Shown here one piece after another: positions 24,513-33,403 of a DNA stretch of 64,000 nt. How positions within the stretch are numbered: position 1 is the first letter of the stretch; every line of letters starts with the position of its first letter. Made by a program: the position numbers and the translations under genes. Source of the stretch: Acidaminococcus massiliensis (lineage in GTDB: Bacteria; Bacillota; Negativicutes; Acidaminococcales; Acidaminococcaceae). Below the pieces are notes generated by a model. That model did not search any database, was not told the DNA's origin, and saw nothing but the letters and a program-made list of their open reading frames with translations. Where the stretch lies: the NCBI RefSeq assembly GCF_900095825.1, contig NZ_LT608315.1:1476311-1540310 (forward strand). Direction: 5' to 3'.

Positions 24513-25925
24513 TTGACCGTTTCGAAAAAATGGAAACAACTGTCCCTTTGTATCTTCCTGGGAATCACTTTCTTCCTGATCCCGGCCCCGGGGGATCTTG
24601 CTCCTGCCGGCTGGCATGTGTTCGGCATCTTTGCCGCCACCATTGTGGGATTGATCCTGAAGCCCCTGCCCATGGGGGCGGTGGCTCTCCTTTCCCTGAC
24701 GGTCCTGTGCCTGACCCACACTTTGGAACTGGAGGAGGCCCTCAGCGGGTTTTCCAATTCCACCATCTGGCTGATCGTGACGGCCTTCTTCATTTCCCGG
24801 GGCATCATCAAGACCGGCCTGGGAGAGCGGATCGCTTATCTGTTTGTGGAGCGCTTCGGGAAAAGGACCCTCTTTTTGGCCTATTCCCTCATTGCCAGCG
24901 ATGTCCTGATGGCCCCGGCCATGCCCAGCAACACGGCCCGGGCGGGAGGGATCCTGGCTCCCATCGTGAAATCCTTGGACCTGGCCTTCGATTCTGATCC
25001 GGAAAAGGGGACGGAAGATCGGCTGGGGCGGTTCCTGGTCCCTGCCATCTTCCACACCGATCTGGTCATTTCTGCCATTTTCCTCACTTCCATGGCAGCC
25101 AATCCCATGGCGGTCAGCTTTGCAGGGAGCGTGGCCGGAGTCCAGATGACCTGGGGCGGTTGGCTGGCTGTTTCCTGGCTGCCCGGGGTGGTTTCCGTGC
25201 TCCTGGTCCCGCTGCTCCTGTACCGGCTTTTTCCGCCTCGGCTGAAGGAAACCCCGGAGGCGCCGGCCTTTGCCCGGCAGAAACTGAAAGAGATGGGTCC
25301 TCTGAAAAAAGAAGAAAAGGCCATGGTGGCCATTTTCCTGCTCCTCATCCTCCTGTGGGCAGGGGGACACAGCCTGGGCATCCATGAAACTCTCACAGCC
25401 TTCATCGGCCTCTGTCTGCTGCTCCTGACCGGGGTGCTGGAATGGGAGGACGTAAAAGGGGAGAAAGGGGCTTGGGATACCCTGGTCTGGTTCTCCGTCC
25501 TGGTGATGCTGGCCAACCAGATGAATGCCAAGGGGATGATCCCCTGGTTCAGCCGGGAGATGGGGCTCCTGGTATCCGGTGCCGGTGGCTTTACGGCCAT
25601 GACGGTGCTGGCCCTCATCTATTTCTACTCCCATTATCTTTTTGCCAGCGGTACCGCTCATGTGAGCGCTATGTATGCGGCATTTCTCGGCGTCATGGTC
25701 AGCGCTGGGGCACCCTCTGCCATGGGGGCCTATGTGCTGGCCTGGTTCAGCAGCATGTTCGGCTGCCTGACCCATTACGGCTGCGGTCCGGCTCCCATCT
25801 TTTTCGGTATGGGCTGCCTGACCCAGAAAGAATGGTGGAAAACCGGTTTCCTCCTATCCCTGTTCCACCTTGCCGTCTGGGGCGGCCTGGGCTGCCTGTG
25901 GGGAAAGGTGATAGGGGTGTGGTAA
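24513..25925 (+). CDS. DASS/SLC13 dicarboxylate transporter
   Basis: An integral membrane anion:sodium symporter or antiporter of the divalent anion family, most likely for malate or another C4 dicarboxylate given the adjacent malolactic-type enzyme. Many hydrophobic helices; the conserved family segment SNSTIWLIVTAFFISRG is near residue 90 and the C-terminal half holds HYLFASGTAHVSAMYAAF. The TTG start is chosen because AGGA at 24501-24504 is 8 bases upstream; it also gives 470 residues, exactly the length of the paralogue at 37999. An ATG at 24504 sits on the ribosome site itself. Confidence 0.88.
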   Translation: MTVSKKWKQLSLCIFLGITFFLIPAPGDLAPAGWHVFGIFAATIVGLILKPLPMGAVALLSLTVLCLTHTLELEEALSGFSNSTIWLIVTAFFISRGIIKTGLGERIAYLFVERFGKRTLFLAYSLIASDVLMAPAMPSNTARAGGILAPIVKSLDLAFDSDPEKGTEDRLGRFLVPAIFHTDLVISAIFLTSMAANPMAVSFAGSVAGVQMTWGGWLAVSWLPGVVSVLLVPLLLYRLFPPRLKETPEAPAFARQKLKEMGPLKKEEKAMVAIFLLLILLWAGGHSLGIHETLTAFIGLCLLLLTGVLEWEDVKGEKGAWDTLVWFSVLVMLANQMNAKGMIPWFSREMGLLVSGAGGFTAMTVLALIYFYSHYLFASGTAHVSAMYAAFLGVMVSAGAPSAMGAYVLAWFSSMFGCLTHYGCGPAPIFFGMGCLTQKEWWKTGFLLSLFHLAVWGGLGCLWGKVIGVW

Positions 25926-25932
25926 AGTGTGA

Positions 25933-25966
25933 AAAGGGGGTGCTGCGCGTGCAGCACCCCCTTTTT
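25933..25966 (+). terminator. Intrinsic terminator of the malate locus
   Basis: AAAGGGGGTGCTGC and GCAGCACCCCCTTT form a stem with loop GCGT, followed by TTCC. A -10-like TATAAT (25973-25978) for the next operon comes immediately after; no good -35 is visible. Confidence 0.88.
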
Positions 25967-26024
25967 CCGTGCTATAATGGAACCATCGATGACAGAAAAG
26001 TACCACTTGTCTGGGAGAACTTTC

Positions 26025-29000
26025 ATGAAAGAGATGGAAAATACAATCAATTTATGGGAATCGCTCCAGGAGGCGGTGCGCACGCCGGCCTTCTGCAAAG
26101 CTGTAGGCCTTACCTTGGAACAGGTACAGCAGCAGCTCAAAGCCTGCCGTCTGGAGGAAGCCTGTCCCCTCCTGGAAAGCACCGCCGATCCCCAAGGCCG
26201 GTTCTCTGCCTCGGCTGCTTTGGAGATCCTCCGAGGCTTCCTGCCGGTCCTGGCGGATGAACCGCCCCAAGGCTGGCTGTCTGACTGCTACCAGTATCTG
26301 CTCCGTCAGATCTTCCCGGAAACCACGGAACCGGAGCCTCCGGAAGCCGCCCTCCGCTACGGAGCCGGACGGCGGACCCTGCTCCAGCTCCTCCGGGGCC
26401 TGTACCATTACGAAAAGCTCCGCTGTCCCTTCGATCCCCGGATGAACATTGCCCTGCTGCCGGTGAAAGAAGTCCGGAAGGAACATTATACCCGGGAATA
26501 TCTGCGGTTCTGCACCTTGGTCCGGGACCGGTATTTGTACGAATTCATGCGCCTGGGGACGGAAGTGACTCCCTTCAATACCTTGGGGCATATCGGCGGG
26601 GTGTCCTATGTGGCGGTGTTTATGGCCCGGCAGCTCCACAAACAGGGGGTGCCGGTGGATGTGGCCCTCATTGCCGGGGCTGCGGCAGTCCATGATATGG
26701 GCAAATACGGCTGCAAGAAAGGAGAGGAGAAACGAGTCCCCTACCTCCATTATTATTATACGGACCTTTTCTGCGAACGGGAAGGGCTGCCCCAGATGGG
26801 GCACATTGCTGCCAACCATTCGGTGTGGGATCTGGAATTGGAGAACCTGTCTGTGGAATCCCTGCTGCTGATTTATGCAGATTTCCGGGTGAAAAGCTTC
26901 CGGGATCAGGATGGGAAGGAAGTGGTCCGTTTCTACACCCTCCGGGAAGCCTTTGACGTAATCCTCCGGAAGCTGGACGATGTGGATGGGGCCAAGCGCC
27001 AGCGCTACCAGAAGGTGTATATGAAACTGGCGGATTTCGAGGCCTATATGGAAGAAATGGGGGTCACCACGGAACTGCCGGCTGATTTTGCCTCGGCACC
27101 GCGCCAGGAAAAAGTCCGGCCCCGGCGGGAAAATGTCCTCCTGGAAGGAGAAGAGGTGGTCCGCCAGCTGAAATATGCCGCCATTGCCCACAACATCCGG
27201 CTCATGAGCCTTTTCCGCAGCGAGCGGGATTTCGGCAACCTGATCGAAGCCGCCCGCAGCGAGCAGAACTGGAAGAACCTCAGAGCCTATATCAGCATCT
27301 TTGAAGAATATTCCACTTACATGACGGAACGGCAGAAGCTGATGACCCTCCAGTTCCTGTATGAGCTCCTGAGCCACCAGGAAGAGGACATCCGAGTCCA
27401 GGCAGCCACTCTCATGGGGAAGATCGTAGCCAATTTCAACGAACGCTACACCAAGGAACTGCCACAGGGGGTGCTGCTACCCCGGAAGAAGGTCACCAAC
27501 CAGACCTTGTTCCGGCAGTACCTGGACCAGATCATCGATCCGGAGCGGCGCTATACCCAGCAGCACAAGAACCGGATCGGCTCCTGTCTGGGACCCTTTG
27601 TCCGGTCGGTGCTGGCCACCCGGTACCAGCGGCTGGGGACGGCCCAGGCCAACATCGTCGAAGAAGAGCATCCCACTGCCCCCTATCTGGACGTGCTGGC
27701 GGGCTGGTATCAGCTGCCGGCGCCTACTCCGGAACAGCGGATGACCCTGCTCCAGGCTCTGCTGTTCCTCCGTCCGGAAGATCTCACTAGGGAATTTTGC
27801 CAAAAAGTAGAGCAGACACTGGAAGAAGCGGCGGGGGATCCCATCCTCATTGTGCGGATCGGAGCCCTTTATGCTGCCCACCATCTCTTCGGGGAAAAAG
27901 CAGGAAAAGGAACCTTCGTCCTCCAGCTGCTCCGGACCATGGACCTGCCGGAAGATCCCCAGGCTTTTGCCGAAAGGGAAAGCAGCCTCTTCCTAGAAGA
28001 CCTGAAAAGTGGGGTCCACTGGATGATCAAGATGGCCAACATCCATCTCATGTGCCACGCCCTGCTGCACCGGAAAGAACCGGGGAATGTGATGCACTTG
28101 GGGATGCATCTGTGCAACTTGGTGAAGGTCAGCGAATACCTGGCCGTGCGCCAGGCGGCCGGAGAAGCACTTCTGGAGATCGCCGATTCCATGACTTACG
28201 CCCAGCGCAACGAAATGGCGGTGGAGCTGTTCAACGGCCTGGAAATCGGGGACCTGCAAATCACCAAATACGTGCCGGAATACCTGGGCCGGATGATCTT
28301 GAAGCTGCTGCCGGAGGAACTGGATGAATTCCTCTCTTCCCTCCGGGAAGACATGGATTCCACCAATTTCCAGCTGGCCGGGGCGGCGGTGGATACCATG
28401 GGGGTAGTGCTGGAAAATTTCCAGGCATTTGCAGATCGGTTCCCCGGAGCGGGGGGAGAAAACGAAAAACGCCAGCTCCGGCTGCTCTACGCCATCCTCC
28501 GGGCCTTTGCCCATTACAACCGGGAACTGAGCCGGGATGCTTTCCGGGACCTGGCCGCTTACGTGTTCCGCAGCCGGCAGATGTCGGATGGCCGGAAGGA
28601 TTTCCTTTTCCTCCACAGCTGCAAGAAGATCTGGGTGCTCCTCAACGAAAATACTGAAGGGAAACTGGATTTCTACAGCAATGCGGCGGTCCTGAACCAT
28701 TTGTACCGATACATCGGCCGGGTGGAAGCCCAAGGGGGCGGCTTCGCCTTCCCCGCAAAGCGGAAGGTCTGCTTCTACCCCGGCACCTTCGATCCCTTCA
28801 GCAGCGGACACAAAGCAGTGGCCCGGCGGATCCGGGATATGGGGTTTACAGTGTATCTGGCCCTGGATGAATTCTCCTGGTCTAAACACACCCAGCCCCG
28901 GCTCATGCGCCGGAAAATCATGAACATGTCCGTGGCGGATATGGAGGATATCTATCCCTTCTCGGAGAACCTGCCGGTGAACATCGCCAACCCGGAAGAT

Positions 29001-30962
29001 ATCCGGAAACTGAAGGCAATCTTTGCCCACAAGGAACTGTACCTGGCTGTGGGATCCGATGTGGTGGAAAATGCCTCGGCTTACCGGCTGGAGCCGGCGG
29101 AAGATTCCATCCATTCGGTGAACCATATCATATTCCAGAGGGAGACTCGGGAAAATTCCAACTGGTACACGGATGCTCCGGCCCGGCAGGAACAGGAAAA
29201 GACCGCGGAAAAGAAGATCCGGGGAAAGATCCTCCATCTGCGGCTGGATAAATTCTACGAGGATGTGAGTTCCACCCGGATCCGGGAGAATATCGATCAG
29301 AACCGGGATATTTCCGCTCTCATAGACCCGGTGGCCCAGAACTTCATCTATGCAAACAATTTGTATCTCCGGGAACCTGCCTATAAGCACATCTTGGAAG
29401 CCAGGGAAATCGGCATCGGAGAATTCCGGCCCCGGAAAGGGGAGGAATTGCCCCATCTTCCGGAACTCTTGGAAGGAAAGGGGACGGACGGCCTGCTGCT
29501 CCGGCGCTATCTGGAATGGCGGGGCGAAGACGGCCGGCCGAAGGTCTTTACCCAATATGTGGACAGCGGGGAACGGGGGAAACATCTGGCGGCTTTCGGA
29601 GCGGTGCACCAGGTGCCGGTCCGGGAACTGCTCCTGGAATTCCAGGATCCCCAGGCGGCAGAACACATCCGGGAAGAAGCTTCTGGGCGCATTGCGGCCC
29701 TGGGGTATTTTGCGGTCAGCGGGGACAGTCCCATCTCCCATCCAGGACAGATCCTCCTGACGGAGATGATGACGGAACTGATCAACCGGGATTTCACTTA
29801 TGTGGTTTACCATCCGGTGGATCCTTCCGGCTATCGGGAAGAGGCCATCGGAGCCTTGGTCCGCCAGGGCTTTGTGGATATCGCTCCGGAAGGGGCGTCC
29901 CATCCTCTTTATGCCGTCCAGATCAAATCCCCGGTGGTATTGTTCCGGGATGTGGAAACCACCATCAAGAATCCCTTCAACAAGAATCCCCGGGTGCTCC
30001 GGGCCCTGGATCGGGCCCACAACAATCTCCTGCGGGTGCTCCGGAGGCTCTATCCGGGGAAACTGATCCTTTCCTTCAACCCCAGCGCCATGCACTACCG
30101 GATCATCCAGAAAGTGGCCCGGCTCAATGGGGTCTCCACCTTGGAAGATCCCAAGAAACGGCGGGGACCCTACATGTCCGTCCCCTTCGGGAAGGCCCTC
30201 AGCGATGTGCTGGTGCCTAACACGGTAACCAAAGCCCTCCATATCGAAAAGTACTTCAATCGGGCCGTGAAGGGGTTTACCTTGGCGGAAGCTCATCATT
30301 ACGCTACCGTGGATAACCAGGTGAAGACCATCCGGTCCTTCCGCCGGCCGGTGATCCTCATCGACGATCTGCTGGAAAAAGGGCATCGGATGCGGATGCT
30401 CACGCCCTATCTGAAAAAGAACGACGTGGAAGTCCGGGAAGTATTGGTGGGGGTCATGACCGGCTATGCCATGGACCTGATGGCCCAGCAGGGCCTCCAC
30501 TGTGAAAGCGCTTACTTCCTGCCGTCCCTGGAACTGTGGCTCAACGAGCGGGACTGCTATCCCTTCATCGGCGGGGACAGCATCGATAATGCCAACAACT
30601 ACAGCGGTTATGACCGGAATCCTTCGGTGAACCTGATCCTGCCCTATGTGAAGCCAGAATTCATCTGCGGCGGAGAGGCGGATGCGGTGAACCTCTATTC
30701 CCTTACCTGTCTCCAGAATGCCCGGCTGATCATGGAGACCCTCCAGGACGAATACCAGGCCCTGTATGAAAAACGGCTCACTTTGAAGCGGCTGGGAGAA
30801 GTGCTTTCCGTGCTCCGGATCCCGGATATGGATATCGGGGTGAAATTCGACGCCAACATGGACCCCACCCGTTTCATCGACAACGACATCGAACGGCTGG
30901 TGCGGCTGCGCTGGGGAGAAGGCGGCATCCGGCTGCAGGAAAGGAACCGGGGTGGCGAATGA
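26025..30962 (+). CDS. Giant multidomain protein: HD + helical repeats + nucleotidyltransferase + GNAT-like + PRTase
   Basis: A 1645-residue cytoplasmic protein with no signal peptide or membrane segment. Visible parts in order: an HD-type phosphohydrolase (H189, HD at 223-224, H260, H265, about residues 185-330); a long alpha-helical region resembling HEAT repeats (about 370-905); a NadD/CoaD-type nucleotidyltransferase (YPGTFDPFSSGH ending at H929, and SSTRIR at 1082-1087); a GNAT-like segment (about 1210-1310, ALVRQGF); and a type I phosphoribosyltransferase with PRPP loop VILIDDLLEKGHR (D1447, D1448). All motif residues look intact. ATG behind GGGAGA is chosen; longer frames begin in the terminator. 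It is followed closely by two oxidoreductase-fold genes. The assortment suggests making, salvaging or degrading a nucleotide-type cofactor or signal; that is inference, and I know of no described function for the whole protein. Confidence 0.85.
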   Translation: MKEMENTINLWESLQEAVRTPAFCKAVGLTLEQVQQQLKACRLEEACPLLESTADPQGRFSASAALEILRGFLPVLADEPPQGWLSDCYQYLLRQIFPETTEPEPPEAALRYGAGRRTLLQLLRGLYHYEKLRCPFDPRMNIALLPVKEVRKEHYTREYLRFCTLVRDRYLYEFMRLGTEVTPFNTLGHIGGVSYVAVFMARQLHKQGVPVDVALIAGAAAVHDMGKYGCKKGEEKRVPYLHYYYTDLFCEREGLPQMGHIAANHSVWDLELENLSVESLLLIYADFRVKSFRDQDGKEVVRFYTLREAFDVILRKLDDVDGAKRQRYQKVYMKLADFEAYMEEMGVTTELPADFASAPRQEKVRPRRENVLLEGEEVVRQLKYAAIAHNIRLMSLFRSERDFGNLIEAARSEQNWKNLRAYISIFEEYSTYMTERQKLMTLQFLYELLSHQEEDIRVQAATLMGKIVANFNERYTKELPQGVLLPRKKVTNQTLFRQYLDQIIDPERRYTQQHKNRIGSCLGPFVRSVLATRYQRLGTAQANIVEEEHPTAPYLDVLAGWYQLPAPTPEQRMTLLQALLFLRPEDLTREFCQKVEQTLEEAAGDPILIVRIGALYAAHHLFGEKAGKGTFVLQLLRTMDLPEDPQAFAERESSLFLEDLKSGVHWMIKMANIHLMCHALLHRKEPGNVMHLGMHLCNLVKVSEYLAVRQAAGEALLEIADSMTYAQRNEMAVELFNGLEIGDLQITKYVPEYLGRMILKLLPEELDEFLSSLREDMDSTNFQLAGAAVDTMGVVLENFQAFADRFPGAGGENEKRQLRLLYAILRAFAHYNRELSRDAFRDLAAYVFRSRQMSDGRKDFLFLHSCKKIWVLLNENTEGKLDFYSNAAVLNHLYRYIGRVEAQGGGFAFPAKRKVCFYPGTFDPFSSGHKAVARRIRDMGFTVYLALDEFSWSKHTQPRLMRRKIMNMSVADMEDIYPFSENLPVNIANPEDIRKLKAIFAHKELYLAVGSDVVENASAYRLEPAEDSIHSVNHIIFQRETRENSNWYTDAPARQEQEKTAEKKIRGKILHLRLDKFYEDVSSTRIRENIDQNRDISALIDPVAQNFIYANNLYLREPAYKHILEAREIGIGEFRPRKGEELPHLPELLEGKGTDGLLLRRYLEWRGEDGRPKVFTQYVDSGERGKHLAAFGAVHQVPVRELLLEFQDPQAAEHIREEASGRIAALGYFAVSGDSPISHPGQILLTEMMTELINRDFTYVVYHPVDPSGYREEAIGALVRQGFVDIAPEGASHPLYAVQIKSPVVLFRDVETTIKNPFNKNPRVLRALDRAHNNLLRVLRRLYPGKLILSFNPSAMHYRIIQKVARLNGVSTLEDPKKRRGPYMSVPFGKALSDVLVPNTVTKALHIEKYFNRAVKGFTLAEAHHYATVDNQVKTIRSFRRPVILIDDLLEKGHRMRMLTPYLKKNDVEVREVLVGVMTGYAMDLMAQQGLHCESAYFLPSLELWLNERDCYPFIGGDSIDNANNYSGYDRNPSVNLILPYVKPEFICGGEADAVNLYSLTCLQNARLIMETLQDEYQALYEKRLTLKRLGEVLSVLRIPDMDIGVKFDANMDPTRFIDNDIERLVRLRWGEGGIRLQERNRGGE

Positions 30963-30990
30963 GCCGGTCCATTGGAAAGGAGCGAAAGAG

Positions 30991-31977
30991 ATGGAAAAAG
31001 AATGGTATCATATCAGCGATCTGCCGAAAGAAGTGGGGGTTTCCCATCCCCTATCCCTGGCTGGACGGCCGGCGCTCCCGGCCAAGAAACGGGTGCACAT
31101 CCTGGCCCTGGGGGATGTGGGCCGGACCATGCTCCTGGGGCTCCGGCTCCTGGGGGCGGACCAGATTGCTTCCATCGGTCTCTGCGACCTGGACGAAAAA
31201 AAACTCCAGCGGCTGGAAATCGAAATCAACCAGATCCGCTATCCCTTCCCCACCGAGGAACAAGTGCTGCCTCCTGTGGACATCATACCGGAAGACCGGC
31301 TCTTTGCCTGCGATGTGTTCATCTTCTGTGCCACCAAGGGCACGCCTCCCATCGGGGCTAAGGGGGATATGCGGATGATCCAGTTGGAGGCCAACCGTGA
31401 GCTGGTCCGGCATTTCGGAGAACTGGCTCGGAAGGCGGCTTATAAGGGGCTGGCCTGCATCGTCTCCGATCCCGTGGACAACCTGTGCCGGGCCTTTTGG
31501 GAAAGCTCCGGCCTGGCGCCCTGGCAGGTCCAGGGGTACGGGCTGGGGGTCATGCACGCCCGGGCCTGCTACTATGCGGAAAAGGATCCCCAGCTGAGCC
31601 ATTATCTTACGGAAGGACGGGCTTTCGGACCCCATGGCCAGGACCTGGTGATCGCTGACAGCCTGGAACAGTACGATGATGCCCTCTCCCGGGAACTGAC
31701 CCGAAAGACAGTGGCCTGCAACCTGGAAGTCCGGGCTCTGGGATATAAGCCCTATCTGGCGCCGGCTCTTTCCAGTGCGGCCCTTTCCATCCTGCTGACC
31801 CTCCGAGGGGCCTGGCATTACGGATCCCTGTATCTGGGTGACCAGGAAGAGGGAGCTTTCTTGGGCCTGAAGAACCGGCTGACGGAAACAGGTTTCGAAT
31901 ATGAGGATCCGGCTCTTTGCCCCGCCCTTTACGGACGGATCCGCCAGGCCTATCTGAATCTGTGCCGGATGAAGTGA
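30991..31977 (+). CDS. Divergent lactate/malate dehydrogenase-fold protein
   Basis: A 328-residue protein that follows the LDH/MDH plan: Rossmann start KKRVHILALGDVGRTMLLGL (about residues 31-50), strand VFIFCATKGTPP like the usual VITAG loop, SDPVDNLCRAF in place of TNPVD, and FGPHGQD with H215 at the position of the catalytic histidine. The usual partner aspartate (in LD-ARFR) is replaced: the corresponding segment reads MHARACY, with H189 and R191. Catalysis, if any, must differ from LDH. ATG follows AAAGGAG, 28 bases after the giant gene, indicating one operon. Substrate unknown. Confidence 0.75.
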   Translation: MEKEWYHISDLPKEVGVSHPLSLAGRPALPAKKRVHILALGDVGRTMLLGLRLLGADQIASIGLCDLDEKKLQRLEIEINQIRYPFPTEEQVLPPVDIIPEDRLFACDVFIFCATKGTPPIGAKGDMRMIQLEANRELVRHFGELARKAAYKGLACIVSDPVDNLCRAFWESSGLAPWQVQGYGLGVMHARACYYAEKDPQLSHYLTEGRAFGPHGQDLVIADSLEQYDDALSRELTRKTVACNLEVRALGYKPYLAPALSSAALSILLTLRGAWHYGSLYLGDQEEGAFLGLKNRLTETGFEYEDPALCPALYGRIRQAYLNLCRMK

Positions 31978-32002
31978 CCGGCTGCTGCAGGAAGGGATTG
32001 CT

Positions 32003-33106
32003 ATGTTCTATGTGATCAAGCTGGGATGGCAGGAAGAAGAGGATACCGGGCGGGTGGACCGGGTGCTGGCCAGGGCCCTCCGGGACCATCCTCATCAGGT
32101 GGTGGGGACAGCTGCGGAATTTGCCCGGCTCTTCCCGGAAGAGGGCCCTAGGGGACCTCAGCGGCTGCTTTTTGTGGTGAACCTGGCCCGGGGCGGCATG
32201 AGCCTGGGGTTCGCCAAGCTCATTGCCTATGTTTCCCAGCACCGGCACTGCCTGGAAAACTGCGTGGGCAGCGTTGTGGTGGACGGGGCGGAGGAACTAT
32301 TCACCAAGAAGGCCGGCCGGGAGATGATTTTCCTGGCCAACCGGTCCGGCTGCAGCTTCCCCGGCGCTCCCCTTGTGGAAGCTACTGGCTCCCTGTACAA
32401 TTTCAACATCCAGGCCAAGCTCCAAGGAGTGGACAACCTGGAAGCCTACGAAAATGCCGTGGAACGGCTGGTGAGACAGCTCCTGGCCTTCCAGGGGGCT
32501 CCGGTACCGGAAGGGAGAAAGCACCGGATCGCCCTGTTCCATGCCAGCAGCCGGAAGACCTCCAACACCCTGCTCCTTTGGAGCCTGGTCCGCCGTGCCA
32601 TGGGCAGCCGGGCCCTGGTGCGGGAAGTGAACCTGCGGAACGGCACCGTGGTGGATTGCCGGGGCTGCAGTTACGAAGCCTGTCTTCATTTCGGGGAGCA
32701 GGGGGATTGTTTTTACGGGGGCGTCATGGTGGAAGAAGGGTATCCTGCCATCCGGGAAAGCGATACCCTGGTGTTCTGCTGTCCCAATTACAATGATGCG
32801 GTGAGCGCCAACATCATGGCTTTCTTCAACCGGATGACCGCTCTGTACAGGAAAGATTTCCTGGAATTCGCCAAAAAGCGGGTCTTTGCCCTGGTGGTCT
32901 CCGGCTACAGCGGGGGAGACATCGTGGCGGAGCAGATCATCGATGCCCTGAACTGCAACAAGAGGTTTCTCCTGCCACCCCATTTCGCCCTGATGGAGAC
33001 CGCCAACGATCCGGGAAGCATCCTCCTGAATGAGGGAGTGGAGCAAAGGGCACAAGAGATGGCGGAGAGGATCGCAGGGAGTCCGGAATCAGAAGCCTCA
33101 AGATAA
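32003..33106 (+). CDS. Two-part flavodoxin-fold protein with cysteine cluster
   Basis: A 367-residue protein. The C-terminal half (about residues 170-350) resembles NADPH-dependent FMN reductases and iron-sulfur flavoproteins: HRIALFHASSRKTSNT is the phosphate-binding start, DCRGCSYEACLHFGEQGDC supplies four cysteines (C-x2-C-x4-C-x7-C) fit for a 4Fe-4S cluster, and FCCPNYNDAVSANIMAFFNR is the flavin-side loop. The N-terminal half (residues 1-150) looks like a second, degenerate flavodoxin-like unit lacking clear cofactor loops. It is the last gene of the three-gene operon and is closed by a strong terminator. An electron-transfer or reductase role is likely. Confidence 0.75.
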   Translation: MFYVIKLGWQEEEDTGRVDRVLARALRDHPHQVVGTAAEFARLFPEEGPRGPQRLLFVVNLARGGMSLGFAKLIAYVSQHRHCLENCVGSVVVDGAEELFTKKAGREMIFLANRSGCSFPGAPLVEATGSLYNFNIQAKLQGVDNLEAYENAVERLVRQLLAFQGAPVPEGRKHRIALFHASSRKTSNTLLLWSLVRRAMGSRALVREVNLRNGTVVDCRGCSYEACLHFGEQGDCFYGGVMVEEGYPAIRESDTLVFCCPNYNDAVSANIMAFFNRMTALYRKDFLEFAKKRVFALVVSGYSGGDIVAEQIIDALNCNKRFLLPPHFALMETANDPGSILLNEGVEQRAQEMAERIAGSPESEASR

Positions 33107-33163
33107 GAGCCGCCTAGTTGGCCGAATCCTTTTGATTGCAGAGGATCCAAGTTGGAATCATCG

Positions 33164-33198
33164 AAATAGTACTGTCCAGAAAAGACAGTACTATTTTT
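33164..33198 (+). terminator. Intrinsic terminator of the three-gene operon
   Basis: AATAGTACTGTC and GACAGTACTATT are perfectly complementary, followed by TTTATTTATCTTT. Unlike the two recurring terminator families, it has a unique sequence. The rest of 33107-33319 is AT-rich and shows nothing else I can name. Confidence 0.9.
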
Positions 33199-33319
33199 AT
33201 TTATCTTTATAGAAATATGAATTTACAAACTGCTGAAAAATCGGGAAAAATAATAAATTTAATGACAGGGTAAGTCCGTCAGATTAAAAAGAAATGTCTA
33301 AAAATTCTAGTAAAACCTA

Positions 33320-33348
33320 TTGCATTTTTTGTGGGAAAGAGGTATATT
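33320..33348 (+). promoter_or_regulatory. Promoter of the CitMHS operon
   Basis: TTGCAT and TATATT, 17 bases apart. The operator array starts right after the -10, so a bound repressor would block initiation. Confidence 0.75.
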
Positions 33349-33349
33349 G

Positions 33350-33385
33350 TTGTCGACAAGAATTGTCGACAAAAGTTGTCGAGCA
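33350..33385. promoter_or_regulatory. Triple operator, TTGTCGACAA-type
   Basis: TTGTCGACAA occurs at 33350-33359 and 33363-33372, and the partial copy TTGTCGAGCA at 33376-33385. The repeats have an exact 13-base period and cover the probable start point. Palindromes of this kind are typical of GntR/FCD repressors; one is encoded at 37133. Confidence 0.75.
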
Positions 33386-33403
33386 AAATGGGAGGCGGAA
33401 AAA

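Noticed and set aside
27993-30500. 835-codon minus-strand open frame inside the giant gene
   Set aside because: Antisense shadow of strongly coding + strand sequence; composition rich in His/Pro/Gly as such shadows are, no start context.
33350-33385. TTGTCGACAA array as a CRISPR or replication iteron
   Set aside because: Only three short copies, in a promoter, with no spacers or replication gene; operator is the simpler reading.
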